In this document: positions 34,601 to 46,121 of the stretch, piece by piece
Layout: every line of letters starts with the position of its first letter
Position numbering within the stretch: position 1 is the first letter of the stretch
Assembly: GCA_051453625.1 (NCBI GenBank)
Contig: JBOZIK010000001.1
Span: forward strand, 91,157,490 to 91,221,489
DNA: 64,000 bases
Source of the DNA: Welwitschia mirabilis
Lineage: Eukaryota > Gnetophyta > Gnetopsida > Welwitschiales
Direction of reading: 5' to 3'
Notes under the pieces: model-generated
Databases searched by the model: none
The model's input: the letters and a program-made list of their open reading frames with translations, nothing else
Told to the model about the DNA's origin: nothing
Program-made: the position numbers and the translations under genes

Positions 34601-36023
34601 ACTCTATCTTGTGTAAGAAAACTACCCTAGACAACTCCTATGATGGATTCTTATCCTTTAAATGGAGTGACATTTAATTTGTAAATAATATGGATGAAAT
34701 GAAATTGTGTGAGGCACTGCTATCAACTAGAAATGAAACAACAAAAGTTGAAATATCACCATGTAACTCTAAGATGGAATAATGATTGTGAATCACACCT
34801 ATTTGAATGGTAGCGTATATCCTTTTTGGTTGCATAGGCCGATTCTAAAAAGCTTGAGGTCGACTATGTTGAGGAATATTTGGTAGTCGTGCTTTTGATG
34901 AATAGTTTCTGGTAATGTAACCTTTCTTATGGCATTCATAACAAGTGAGGTTTGTCCTGTATGGCTTTCATGCTGGTGGTGCATTTTATTAAGGTTGCGT
35001 ATCCACTTGAGGGTATTACTGCTCTATCCATTGATTTTCTTATCCTTAAAGATAGTGTCTTGTCTTGTGGTAAGTATCTTTAGTGGATTTAATATCCAAG
35101 ATGCGTCAGATGCTTTTGAGTTTAGGTGGTAAGGTTCCAATAAAACTGTTAATCAAATATTTCTCTATAAAGTTCTTCTGGTACTTCATGAGGTGTTAGA
35201 ATTTAGAACAATGTTCATTTAGTGGGAGCTTTCCCAAGCGGAGGAATTAGAACTCCACCATTTGATCTTAAATGAAATCTTCTGGGATAAATTCCCTTTT
35301 GAACTCTTCTACGAAGATATCCCATGGTATTCTTTGAGGATGTTGTTGGCATCTAGATCATCATTCCTATGCATTTCCTATAAGAAAAGTAGCAGTGTAT
35401 ATGCACCATATTTCTAGAGGAATATTTCAAAGCTCGAAGTAGTTCTCTAATTACCAGATCAAGGATATGACTTCTTTGCTTGTTCTAACTTTGCCTTCAT
35501 AGATCTTCAAACGTATCATTTTTGCAATCTCCTCATCTTCACGTTGCTCTATGTTGGAGTGATTATCTTTATTTAATAGGAAGACTTGGAGGTTGGCCTC
35601 TGTGTTCAATAGTCTCATCTTATTGTTCTATAGGTCAATTGTGGCTATTAGAATATGTTGCTCTAATGTAGATGGTAACTCTTGGGATGCCCTTGGGTTT
35701 TGCTTTGGAAGTCTAACTTTCAAGAAAGAGAGAAGGCTATCTATCCTTCTAGTTAAAAGTTTATTTTGAGAGCACATGTAGTTGATTTGGGTTTCTAGTT
35801 CCTCCATTCCCCCATTTACTATATATGTTTCATGGTACACCAGTTGGCTTGACATCCTCCTAAACTCATATGCCTCTCTTTCATTATTTTGCAAGTGCCT
35901 TCTTCTAGTCCTCCCTTTTCTACTAATGATGTCCCTTTTTATAGCATTGTTGTAGTAGTTAGGTACCTGTAGCCATATGGTAATTAAGAAAATAGTTAGA
36001 ATGGATAGTTTAACGATTGTCAT
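34601..36023 (-). pseudogene. gag, zinc knuckle and protease of E2
   Basis: Minus strand. The start frame 35628-36023 (131 codons) includes KGRTRRRHLQNNEREAYEFR and a leucine-rich end. Capsid text follows near 35160-35330: VEEFKREFIPEDF, LGKLPLNEHCSKF, HLMKYQKNFIEKYL, the chromovirus gag pattern. The zinc knuckle near 34905-34955 reads TCYECHKKGYITRNY, where the CCHC histidine and last cysteine are both tyrosine. The protease near 34680-34770 reads FVVSFLVDSSASHNFISSIL, the usual VDSGA-HNFIS with G-to-S. Non-functional. Confidence 0.85.
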
Positions 36024-36054
36024 AACAACCTTGCTGACATGAATCTTAACTGCT

Positions 36055-36840
36055 AAAGAAATTTATGTGTTATTGGACATCCAAGTGTGATGTCGGATAC
36101 TCAAGTGTAATGTTGAGCACCTGTGTGCATTAAGTTTGACATTGGACACCCAAGTGCAATGTTGAAGATTTTAAATAAATTCTAGGACATCACAAGTAGT
36201 TCCAAGAATGAGGAACATGTCTAGGGAATGAGTGTGACATCAAGCATCCCAGTGAGATGCCAGACAACCAAGTGCAGTGTCAGAGATTTTTGCACAAGTG
36301 AGTGGAACAAGTGATTTCTAAGAATCAATAGTAGAGTCAGAGCCTTGCAGAGGCAACTATGATGTTAGGCACCCAAGTATGACGTCGAGCACCCAAGTAT
36401 GATGTTAGACTTTAGAATGCCATGTCGGCCTTCAATGGACTTCAAAGTATAAGATCGAGCCTGTTGGCCTTGAGAGTATGACATTAGCCTTCAGAGTATG
36501 ATGTTAAACCTTACAGGACCAAGTGTGACATTGGCCTTGGAAGTGTGACATCAGCCTTCAGAGTGTGATGTCCACCTTTAGGGAGCTACAAAATGTGACG
36601 TTGACCTTCAGGAAGCTGTGAAGTATGACATCAACCTTCGAGAAGCTATGGAGTGTGATGCTAAACCTTGTGGAATCAAGTGTGATGTCAGCCTTCAGAG
36701 TGCAACATCGGACTTTGCAAGACCAAGTGCAACATCGGACTTTGCAAGACTAAGTGCAACATCAGCCTTTAAAGTGTGATGTTGAGTCTTCTCAAGTGCA
36801 ATATCAGCCTTTGAAGTATGATTTTGAGCCTCCTAGTTTG
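36055..36840 (+). repeat. degenerate ~20-bp minisatellite upstream of a TATA box
   Basis: Some thirty imperfect units such as CAAGTGTGATGTCGG, GAGTGTGATGTCCACC, AAGTGCAACATCGGACTTTG and CAGCCTTCAGAGTGTGATG. The left part uses CACCCAAGTGTGATGTCGAG units; the right part adds a ~32-bp higher unit with CCTTCAGGAAGCTGTG. It lies between E2 gag (minus strand) and the plus-strand gene-like locus, in promoter position for the latter. Confidence 0.85.
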
Positions 36841-36964
36841 GATGTCTAATTATAGCTCTTAATCTTAAATATTCTTAGTTAACTTGATTTAATTATACTT
36901 AATTAAGTGTTAGTTAACTGTTGTTAATCTTTACTTTAGAGTTAGGTTAACCCTGATCCACCAC

Positions 36965-36973
36965 TATAAATAG
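36965..36973 (+). promoter_or_regulatory. TATA box of the plus-strand locus in E2
   Basis: CACTATAAATAGCC is a textbook plant TATA box, about 120 bp after the minisatellite and 500 bp before a possible start ATG (37474, context CATCATGGCA). The stretch between is pyrimidine-rich like a 5' leader. Alternatively it is the U3 promoter of an unrecognised LTR. Confidence 0.6.
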
Positions 36974-37473
36974 CCTTATGATTCCCTAATTTTTACCTCG
37001 TTTGCCACATAATTTCATAGTCAATTCGATAGATCATTTTTCCTTATTCTTCTGCATGACACTTCCATTATTATTCTTTTTCTAATTTTGTTTCTTTTAT
37101 TTGGTGTTTACTTCCTTTTCCTCATTCTCCTCCCCATCTTTTTTAATACTTTGTGCAAGTATTTCCACAACCTGCCTTTGTTTATAAATACCAATTCTCT
37201 TCTAATGTTTGTGGATGCACTTCTTCTTTTGTCAAGATATGACTCAAAAATTTTACCTCATAGTTTCTTGAAATTCTACCAATGTCAGGTCCATCAAACT
37301 GGAAATACAACAACAAACTATGGAGCAAGGGTTCTTCTGGATCTTTTTCTCTAATCTTCTAGATCTTTGTGGCTTCACTTCCTTTTGTTTCTATTATTCC
37401 ACCATTTTTTTCGTTCTTGATTCCTTGTATTCTTTTTTTGATCTACATACAACTACCATTTCCCATCCTCATC

Positions 37474-38506
37474 ATGGCACAATCTAGATTTTGGAAAAGA
37501 GCATCAGGCTAGCTTTTGGAATGAGTGAAGGTGATCGCATTCCTTCTAATGTTTCTCATTCCAATAAGGATATCCATTACTTTATGGATAATCATTTAGA
37601 TGATTTTGTATGCATGTGGGAGATGGATACTCATTGCCATGGGATCTTCATTGCTAATTTTACCACTCCATATTTTGCAACTTGTGGGGAACTAATCGCT
37701 TGTAGGACCTTTCTTCATGACTGGGTGAGTGAGATTCCAACTTACATAGTTTACTTTTTCCCCTTTTTAGTTAGTGGAATTTCTTTAGATTAGGCTTTAG
37801 TTGTATGCTTCTTGACTCTTTCCCAGTTAATTCACTTAAAGTAGAACAAGATAGGGGAAAATGTTTCTATGTGCACATCATGTTAAGTTTATATTTTTCT
37901 TCCATGAATCTAAGAGGTTTACAGCCATTTAGGTCTGCTTCTGTAAATTCGTATTTTGTTTTATCTTCTTATGAGATTTATTCTTAGTCTTTACTTCATT
38001 CTTATTGTTCTTCATCTATGAAGGGTCAAGGTTCCAGGTATTATTATCCTAAAGAAACATCACAAGGTACTTTTTCTATTCCATCTAAGGTATGGGTTCT
38101 CACTAAGGATTTCTTGATGTAAGTGTATTTCTAATGACTCCATTTTGTGTTTATCTTATGTTGCAGCTAAGTAAGCCCTTGAGATCTTGTGACTCTTCTT
38201 ACTAGAAATGCAACAAAGCTTCAATTAATCACCCTACATTAAAGGAACCTAAAGAAGAAGAGGATGCACCCCTTCGCTTTTCTCGGTAACACTAGCTCTG
38301 TGGGTTATTAACTTTTATCTTTTTTTTTTTGTTCTTTTCTCTTTTTTTTTTTGTGGTTTAGTAGCCTATTTTTACTAAGCATTTTTTTTTTGTTTCATTT
38401 TAGGTTCCCTACTTAGAGACTTTGATTGAGGAAGATATGGATTTTATCCCACATCCTCTAGAGTAGCTCTCCCTTCAGTAGCTAAGGAAGGAATGCATCG
38501 CAGTAA
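37474..38506 (+). pseudogene. intron-bearing gene-like locus, exons 1-4, family unknown
   Basis: Exon 1 (to 37724) reads IRLAFGMSEGDRIPSNVSHS, DIHYFMDNHLDDFVCMWEMD and ELIACRTFLHDW, then a strong donor GG|GTGAGT. Exon 2 (about 37988-38118) reads KGQGSRYYYPKETSQGTFSI, donor GAT|GTAAGTG. Exon 3 (38167-38285, after TTATGTTGCAG) reads HPTLKEPKEEEDAPLRFS. Exon 4 (38404-38502, after a T-rich tract and TTTCATTTTAG) reads YLETLIEEDMDFIPHPLE, donor GCA|GTAAGT. Element E3 is inserted a few bases after that donor. A few in-frame stops are of the C-to-T type. No family recognised. It lies antisense to E2, between primer site and gag, so its introns would not be spliced out of E2 RNA. Confidence 0.55.
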
Positions 38507-38511
38507 GTGAA
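38507..38511 (+). repeat. probable target-site duplication of E3, left copy
   Basis: GTGAA before the left LTR; ATGAA follows the right LTR at 49176-49180. One G/A transition separates them. Confidence 0.6.
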
Positions 38512-40428
38512 TGTAAAGACCTGGTGAATTTATATAGTTTAAAAATTTGCTCTTGCTCTAATACCAAAATGTAAAGCTTAGATTTTTACACCTAAAAACT
38601 TCTGCTAGCTTTGATACCAAAATGTAACTCCCACTCTTTTAAGAATGAAAGACATTACTTTTGAAAATTTAACACTCAACCTTTTAAAACTGAAAAATGT
38701 TACTTTACTTAATATGGCCTCTTATCCATAAAGCTATGAATGTTCCTTCTTTTATAAACAACCTAGAATAATAATGAATAATTCATAATAAATAAAATTT
38801 ATGTAAAGTATTCTCATAATCATAATAATTAACATTTCAACATTTGTCAAGGACTACAATTTTCATTTCAAGATAAATTCTCCAAAAATTTTGCAAGAGA
38901 TCCTTTAATCAATAGGAAATCAACATCTAAGCAAATCCTTTTTTTTAGATAAACTATTATAACAAATTCTTCATTTAGAATTAGGAATATTTTCCTAGTA
39001 ATTTGTACATAAAGCAACATTGTTTCTACAAGAACAATGATTCACCTTTCAATTCAGATCAACATTTACAAACTTTAATTATAATGATAATTTCAAATGT
39101 AAGGTTGCAAGGAAAATAATTAATAACAATATTTCAAGAGTTACAGAAATGCCCAAGAAATTATTTCCATAGATGAGAAAATTCCTTAGTAGACACCAAG
39201 CTTAAACTTCACTCTGCTTCATTTCTCGAAGCTTTTTCTTGCAAAATAGGCAGGGCATGAAAATTATACCTTCATAGTTCCCAGTAGGATCCATGATAAG
39301 GGTTTTATGTAAAGGGTATTTAAGCATAAGAAGGAATTCACATGAACATCGAATGACCAAAACCTCATATCAAATATAAATTGAGGTACAAATATCCAAA
39401 TCTCAGTAAACATAAAATGCTCAATGAACAGTATGCCTGTCAGAGGGGTGTCAAATACCCATTTGTCTAAAGGATCATTCCTTTGGACAATAGAAACCTT
39501 TTAAGTGGGATAACTCCCTGAAGCCATAAGACATCCTGTCATGTGACAATTGGATGGGTAATCACCCTGATCACTTTGATAACCACTCCTATGGCTAATA
39601 GGATCCCTTCAGGTGGTCTAGCCCCTAAAGCCACATGATTCGATCACCTAGAGAAGTTTTTACACATAGTAGAGAAATCATAGCCAAGATATTTTATGTA
39701 TATGAAAAGGATTTACTTAAGACATGTAAAAGGATGTAGGAATCAATTAGGACATACAAGAAATAGATGAAAGTTCATGAATCATACAAGAGGTTAAAGT
39801 AAACCATAGAACCATACAAGAAATTTTATAAAAGCCAAGAACCATACAAGAAAGAAATGAAAGACTATAAGATCATAATGATTTTAAGATAAAACTCAAG
39901 ATCACATGAAGGTTGCAAGGCTCCAAGGATTTTCTAGGCTACAAGATTCAATAGCAAACCCAAAAGTGAGGAAAGAGGAAGAGGAGGGTCTATTTATAAC
40001 TAAAATTTAGTGGAATGTGAAGGATCATGATAATATAAAGATAAAACATCATAAATAAGGGTGGTTATATGGTAGGGAATCTGTTACCTTGCTATGCCAC
40101 TCTGAAAATAATAAATAACAATTATGCTTGCCAAATAAAAATATTTCATAAACATGAGATCAATTTTTAACATTTAAACATAATAACTTTAGACATTAAG
40201 CATCTGTATTCAAAATAATTTCAATTTTAATTTCACAACTCATTAGCATTTTCTAAAATGAGCAATTAAGTGAATAAAGCCAAAGCACGAAATAATAATT
40301 AAGGAACTATTAGCTATAAAAGAAAACATCAAAGAACTTTAATGAAGGGCTATTCTTATTCTCTTTTAACTTATTTATCAAAATATTTTGAATTTAAGTC
40401 CTGATTGTTAAAAATTTGGGACATGACA
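38512..40428 (-). mobile_element. 3' LTR of E3
   Basis: 1.9 kb. On the minus strand it starts TGTCATGTCCCAAATTT after the polypurine tract and ends ...CTTTACA. Minus-strand TATA box TATAAATAGACCC at about 39988-40002. Its last ~105 bp (38512-38616) hold two copies of a primer-site-like word (GCTCTAATACCA 38549-38560 and GCTTTGATACCA 38602-38613 on the plus strand), each followed by AAAATGTAA. Confidence 0.85.
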
Positions 40429-40450
40429 TTTCTCCACCCCTTAAGAGGTT
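40429..40450 (-). promoter_or_regulatory. polypurine tract of E3
   Basis: Minus strand CCTCTTAAGGGGTGGAGAAA directly precedes TGTCATG. The bases before it (TAGGACAAAACCTCT) match the usual chromovirus pol end GAGGACAA-. Confidence 0.8.
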
Positions 40451-41240
40451 TTGTCCTAGAACTAGAAATTAGAAAAATATTCTACCTCTTCATAAAACTC
40501 TATACTTCTTTGTTGTATTTTCTTTCAATGCTTCTTTAACACTTCTGCTTGTATAACCTAGTTTAATTTTCACTCAAAGATTAATATGTATAATATAACA
40601 TTTTAAGATCTGATAAGTCAAGGATAAAATGTGTGAAAAAAGTTATGCAAGCACAAGTTCAAACCAATATATAAGAGATTTGAAATTAATGGAGTGTGAA
40701 AACAAGAGGGTCTTATAAGTTCTAAACTCAATAAGTTTATTACATAAGCAAGGTTTATGATAAACATAAATCAAAATATTATTAAGGAGAAGATGTTCAA
40801 AAGGGTAAATGTCCCTTGTTTGCAAATCCATGAGCAAATACACAATATTTTGGAATAATGACTTGAATAATCATATAAGTTAAATTATTTTACTTTGTAG
40901 ATGAGGCTAATCACATAATTATTTTACATAAAGACACTTATATACATAAAGGTATTAGGTTTAATATCTATGAGAAGGGATTCTTGAGAATTAAGGGTAG
41001 ATTGACAAGGACATGAACTAGAAACTTAATATCTCATTCAACATATATTCACATGCATCTTAGCACAAAATCTATTAGTAGGATTTTTTAAGATTTCACA
41101 ATTGTGTGTTGATAATTCTAGTCAAATCTTCTTTTCATTTCTGTTTTAGTTCATTGTTAAGTCAAGGCCTTGGGTATAGAGGTTGGTTGATTAATGATAA
41201 TAAGGCAAGTATTTAAGAAGCAAGATAAGTAATAAGTAAC
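40451..41240 (-). other. E3 internal, left part, no gene seen
   Basis: AT-rich sequence without recognisable coding content. The 66-codon minus frame at 40643-40843 has no homology I can see. Confidence 0.5.
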
Positions 41241-41301
41241 CTAATAATGGATCTTAGAATCCCTAACTTACCAAGGAAGTTGAATAATAATGTCTATGTA
41301 G

Positions 41302-41346
<45 letters not shown>

Positions 41347-42890
41347 CTCTTCTTGTGCTCTATTTTACCAACTTGATCACCTTGATTCTCTCAATAAATG
41401 TTTTTTCTTTGTTTTTTTTAAACCTTAAATACCAAATATCTATTGTTTTAGTTCCATAACCATTAAAATCTAACTTAAAATATAGTTGATAATAATAATG
41501 TACATAGAATCATTTAGTAATTTACCATGTAAATTAATGTAAATAAGTTTTACCTCATTTATTATCTTCAATTAAATCTCAATGCATATTTATCTTATTT
41601 AGGTTTTTCCTCACAAGAAGTCAACATTATTTTATAAGCATATTAGCACCCTTGCATATTAATAACAACCCTAGATCTATAGAAATTCTAACCCACTGAT
41701 ATTTATTAGGTAAAGAACATATAGACCCATGGTAAAGAAAATTTATAAATACATATAGTGCTAAACAATATAATATAGTTCCTAAGAATTGAATACACAA
41801 CCTCCCACTTACCATCCTAAGATTGTTTCAATAACCATCCTAGGTATCATAAGAACTAAATTTTAATAGAGTTTTAATTAACATAACCATAACATAATAC
41901 CTATCTGTTGATCTGTGAGGTAGAAGCCTTTTTGCGAGAACCAATTTTGCAGTTGAAATAAAGAAGGAAAATCAGTTCAAGCATTTGAACAACTAGAATG
42001 AATGGGAAAAGATGTGAGCTTTGGTCTTATCTACTCATGCTTGAGGGGTTGATGAATGCACTAGAACTCCAAACTCTGGTAGTCTCATGTAAGTTTCAGA
42101 GAAAAGGAGAAGGAGTGAAGGACATCACTTTTAAATTTCTAATCTACTTATAGTAACATGTTAACAGCTTTAAAGTTGTAAAGGATTGTGGTTCTCGGTT
42201 GGAAAAATAGTTTATGTTGAGAAAGCTAAGGAAGTAGAGATAAAATCATACCTTTTAAATTGAGGATCTTTATTAATGTAATGGTAGCTGAGTGACCTAT
42301 AAAGAGAGGAATCCCTAAAATGTAGAACTTCTTTGGAGGAGGTTTTGAAGAATAAAGTAATTGAGAAATTGGAATTAAGCAATTTGAGTACATGTAAAAA
42401 GTAAAACATCTCAATCTTCAGTGGTGGACTCCTTTGTGCATGCTGACAAAGGCTAAATGGAACCTTCATCTCAGTTTTTCTATGTTGCATATCCCTCAAG
42501 GTTTCCATGTAAGTCTTTTGTGCCTTACTTCTTGTTATATTTATTTCAGGGATCCTTTAGAAAAGGGTATTATCTTGCCCTCTTCTTTAAAGAAGATCAA
42601 TACAACACCTGCAGAAGGTTGAATATGTAAGAGCAATGAGGTTTGTAATTTAAGATTCCTAGAATGCTTTGCAAAAGGAGATCTCAAAGTTTCAGTACTC
42701 TCATGTAGGCTTCTTTTTTTTTTCAAGTCCTTATTTGTGAGAAATATTTAGGAATGGGATAGCACAAGCTTATAAGGAGGCAAGATATGATTAAATGGTA
42801 ACAATACTAAGCTCCATTATTTTGAATTTTGGAGTATGTAACATGAAAGAATTCCATCTTGTATTTATTGGAACTTGGGGAAACAAGTCT
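41241..42890 (-). repeat. 1.6 kb block, copy 1 of a tandem duplication in E3
   Basis: Homologous along its length to 43003-44600 (offset about 1.7 kb), including a (CT)n tract at 41303-41342, 'CTCTCAATAAATGTT', 'CACTAGAACTCCAAACTCTG' and 'TTCTATGTTGCA'. On the minus strand both copies open with TTTGAGGACAAG or its remnant, like a gypsy pol end, followed by TGT(C/T)ATGTTACATACTCC. Each may therefore be a decayed LTR with its pol tail. Minus frames such as KTEMKVPFSLCQHAQRSPPL recur in both copies but have no known match. Confidence 0.8.
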
Positions 42891-42990
42891 NNNNNNNNNN
42901 NNNNNNNNNNNNNNNNNNNNNNNNNNNNNNNNNNNNNNNNNNNNNNNNNNNNNNNNNNNNNNNNNNNNNNNNNNNNNNNNNNNNNNNNNN
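42891..42990. other. 100-N gap between the two 1.6 kb blocks
   Basis: Copy 1 stops at AAACAAGTCT just where copy 2 goes on with TGTCCTCAAAGAAGC (44591 onward), so the gap hides at least that continuation. Confidence 0.9.
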
Positions 42991-43001
42991 TGTATATATA
43001 G

Positions 43002-43039
<38 letters not shown>

Positions 43040-44620
43040 CTTACCACCCCCACCCCACCCCACCCCCTCTCCAAATTTTAGCAACCTTATCACCTTGATT
43101 CTCTCAATAAATGTTCTTTTTTTCCCCCAAGACCTTAAATACCAAACATCTATTGTTTTAGTTCCATAACCATTAGAATCTGACTTAAAATATAGTTGAT
43201 AATAATAATGTACATAGAATTATTTAGCAATTTGCCAAGTAAATTAATGTAAATAAGCTTTACCTCATTTATTATCTTTAATTAAATCTCAATGCATCAT
43301 TGATCTTATTTAGGTTTTTCCTCGCAAGAAGTCAACATTGTTTTACAAGTATATTAGCACCCTTGCATATTAACAATGGCCCTAGATCTGTAGAAATTCT
43401 GACCCACTGGCATTTATTAGGTAAAGAACATCTAGACTCATGGTAAGGAAAATTTATAAATGCATATAGCGCTAAACAATATAATGTAGTTCCTAAGAAT
43501 TGAATACACAACCTCCCATTTACCATCTTAAAATTGTTTTAATAAGCAGCCCAGGTATCATAAGAACTGAATTTTAATTGAGTTTTAATTAACATGACCA
43601 CAACATAATACCTACCTATTGACCTGTGATGTAGGAGCCCTCTTGCGAGAACTAGTTTTGCAGTTGAAAGGGAGAAGGAGAATCGGTTCAGGCGTTTGAA
43701 CAGTTGGAATGAATAGGGAAAGACGTGAGCTTTGGTCTGTCTTACTCACGCTTGAGGGGCTGGTGAATGCACTAGAACTCCAAACTCTGGCAGTTTCATG
43801 TGAGTTTCACAGAAGAGGAGGGGAGGGCAGGACAGCATTTCTAAATTTCTAATCTACTCACAGTAACACGTCAACAGCTTTGAAGTTGTGAAGGATTGGA
43901 GTTTTCGGTTGGAAAAACAGTTTATGTTGAAAAAGCTGAGGAAGCAGAGATAAAAACATAACTTTTAGATTGAGGGTCTCTATTAATGTGATGACAGTTG
44001 AGTAACCTGTGAAGAGAGGAAGCCCTGCAATGTAGAACTTCTTTAGAGGAGGTTTCGAAGAAGAAAGTAATTGAGAATTTGGAAATGAGTACACGAGAAA
44101 AAGTAAAACATCTCAGACTTCAGTGGTGGACTCTTCTGTTCATGCTGATAAAGGCTGAATGGTACCTCCATCTCAGTTTTTCTATGTTGCACATCCCTTG
44201 GGGTTTCCAAATAAGTCTTTTGTGTCTTACTTCTTGTTGTATTTATTTTAGGGAATCCTTTGGGAAAGAGTATGATCTTGCCCTCTTCTTTGAGGAAGAT
44301 CAACACAATGCCTTGAGAAGGTTGAAATATGTGAGAGCAATGAGGTTTTAGTTTAAGATTCCTGGAATGCATTGCAAAAGGAGATCTCAAAGTTTCAGTA
44401 CTCCCATGTAGGCTTCTTTGTTTTTCAAGTCCTCATTTGTGAGGGATATTTAGGAAGGGGATAGCACAAGCTGGCAAGGAGGCAAGATATGATTAAATAG
44501 TAACAATACTAAGCTCCATTATTTTGAATTTTGGAGTATGTAACATGACAGAATTCCATCTTATATTTATTGGAACTTGGGGAAACAGGTCTTGTCCTCA
44601 AAGAAGCAAAACAGGCTTGA
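42991..44620 (-). repeat. 1.6 kb block, copy 2 of the tandem duplication in E3
   Basis: See copy 1. It carries (CT)n at 43003-43036 and, unlike copy 1, a C-rich tract at 43042-43068 that on the minus strand reads GGGGGTGGGGTGGGGTGGGG. That fits the G-quadruplex rule of four G-runs with one-base loops. Confidence 0.8.
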
Positions 44621-45051
44621 CACTATTCTTAGGAGTAAGATATTTATCTAAATTCAGCTTTCTATCCCCTCCCTGAATCTATGCAAAGAGTATGATCTTA
44701 GGAGTACTGTGTCCTTCCTAAGAGAACCCAAACAACTGGATGAGCATCCTACAAATACAAGAAGAGTTGTAGTGAGGGTATGTGTATATATGCAAGCGAA
44801 CTATAACCTTGCAAAAGACTTGATATTAGAGACTTCTTCTGATCTTGAAAGCTTGAGAATGTTCTAATCATAGAAGAGTTGACTATAAGAGGGCAAGTGG
44901 GCAAGGATTAAGATAAGAAAAATAGCAACAGAATAATAGAATATGGAATATAAGACCCCAAAAGAAAACATGGGAAAGTTGTGAGGAAAAAATAAAATCC
45001 CAGCACTTCTTCTGCTCCGTTAGCTGTATTGACACCGTCCATACATTTGCT
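44621..45051 (-). other. E3 internal, junction sequence beside the HSP90 fragment
   Basis: Mixed sequence; the 78-codon minus frame at 44883-45119 starts in the HSP90 fragment in the wrong frame and runs into T-rich text, so it is not a real gene. Confidence 0.5.
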
Positions 45052-45280
45052 ATGCTTTCTTCTCCTCTGTTTCCTCTAACTTCAGCACTTCTTTTGTGGC
45101 TGAAACTAGCTTCTTTCATTCAATTGTCCCATAGCGTATTCATCAATGGCATCCACCATGAGAAGCACCTCATGTCCCTTTCTTTTGAGCCTTACCAAGA
45201 ATGAAGAATTTCCTATAGCCTTTCTGGGTTCACTAGTGATGTAGTAGATATTCTTTTACCCTTCTTCGAGGCTATAAACA
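45052..45280 (-). pseudogene. captured HSP90 gene fragment
   Basis: Minus strand reads [40 protein letters not shown] and AMGQLNE, then after a small deletion [20 protein letters not shown]. This is the end of the middle domain of cytosolic HSP90 (usual [49 protein letters not shown]). HSP90 is an ATP-driven chaperone; this piece is only about 75 of some 700 codons. It has one C-to-T stop (a usual Q before K-NIYYIT) and a deletion of about 13 bp. Sequence on both sides is not HSP90. It lies between the primer site and polypurine tract of E3, in the element's sense direction. Confidence 0.85.
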
Positions 45281-45866
45281 CAAAACTACTATTTTTTTTG
45301 AATTCAATCTACCGATCATACAAAATACGTAAGAACTCATAACAGTAGGGTTTTGTATTGAAAACAGGGGGAAAACAAAAAGACAGAGAATAATAAGAGA
45401 ATCGTAACCCTAATTCCGAACCCTAAGTTGTTCGTTCCAAAGATCCATACCAGCATAACAAACGTCCGAAAGGCAACAATGTTATAAACAACGATGACAA
45501 GAAAATACCGAGGAAGGTAATCATGAGGCGCTTCCAAACCCTAAGATTGACACTATATACCTTAGAAAGATCATGCTTTTGGCGGTATACGCACAGGCGA
45601 CTGTGCACTTCACCGCAACGATCAATAAAAACGACGTAAGAAGCCTCTTAAGAGATCAAATGACTTCAAGTGATATTTAAAGACCCTAACATGAAGCCCT
45701 AAGAGACTTTCTAGCTTCTTCTTAGTGTTCCATTTTCTCTCTCGATTTCAATCAGAATCTCTCTTTTCGCAGACGGCTTGTATCACAGATCTGCATTTCA
45801 AAATGAGCTTGACATGCGTTTCAAAATGACCTTGACTTGCTTTCTATGAGCACATTGAAAAGGGTT
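45281..45866 (-). other. CpG-rich segment, promoter or 5' leader-like
   Basis: Rich in CpG compared with the rest of the window (GGCGGTATACGCACAGGCGA, GCAACGATC, AACGACG). It contains telo-box-like AAACCCTA words (about 45537-45544) and GTAACCCTAA, usual in promoters and leaders of plant housekeeping genes. A 23-bp direct repeat (GACTTGC/GACATGCGTTTCAAAATGA type) lies at 45790-45840. Minus frames at 45337-45608 are hydrophobic by T-richness and not convincing. Confidence 0.5.
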
Positions 45867-46121
45867 TCAATTGTTGCTAGCATAGCCGGTGCGTGAAGAA
45901 GTAGAAGGCTTAGACTCGATATGCGAGAGAAGAGTATCAGTGACCATAGGTTTTGACTTGCGAGGAGAAGTGTCAACTGAAGGAGGATGAGGTGTGAAAT
46001 CGACGAGTTCACTACGAGCAGCTTAAAGTTCTTCGATGTCCTCCATCACACTTCCAGCAGCGTTGGCTTCCTTCACAGCATTTTTCTTGCGCCTTTCGCA
46101 CTTTGCACGCAACGCAAGATT
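45867..46121 (-). pseudogene. CpG-rich exon-like fragment, family unknown
   Basis: An 84-codon minus-strand frame with one internal TAA (probably from CAA): NLALRAKCERRKKNAVKEAN, AAGSVMEDIEEL, AARSELVDFTPHPPSVDTSP, RKSKPMVTDTLLSHIESKPS, TSSRTGYASNN, stop at 45867. Basic-helical start then a Ser/Pro-rich tail, and codon choice unlike the AT-rich surroundings. No family recognised. It sits in the same orientation as E3 and the HSP90 fragment, so it is a second candidate captured gene piece. Confidence 0.5.

Noticed and set aside
42541-42726. RNase H-like fragment (GVVLIFFKEEGKIIPFSKG)
   Set aside because: It resembles the start of gypsy RNase H, but the next expected block is missing in both copies of the duplication; too weak to call.
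41247-43098. ORFs rich in Leu-Ser or Arg-Glu
   Set aside because: They translate (CT)n/(GA)n microsatellites, partly across a gap.
45337-45608. Minus-strand membrane-protein ORFs
   Set aside because: Two overlapping frames are both hydrophobic because the strand is T-rich; no family, no conserved start.
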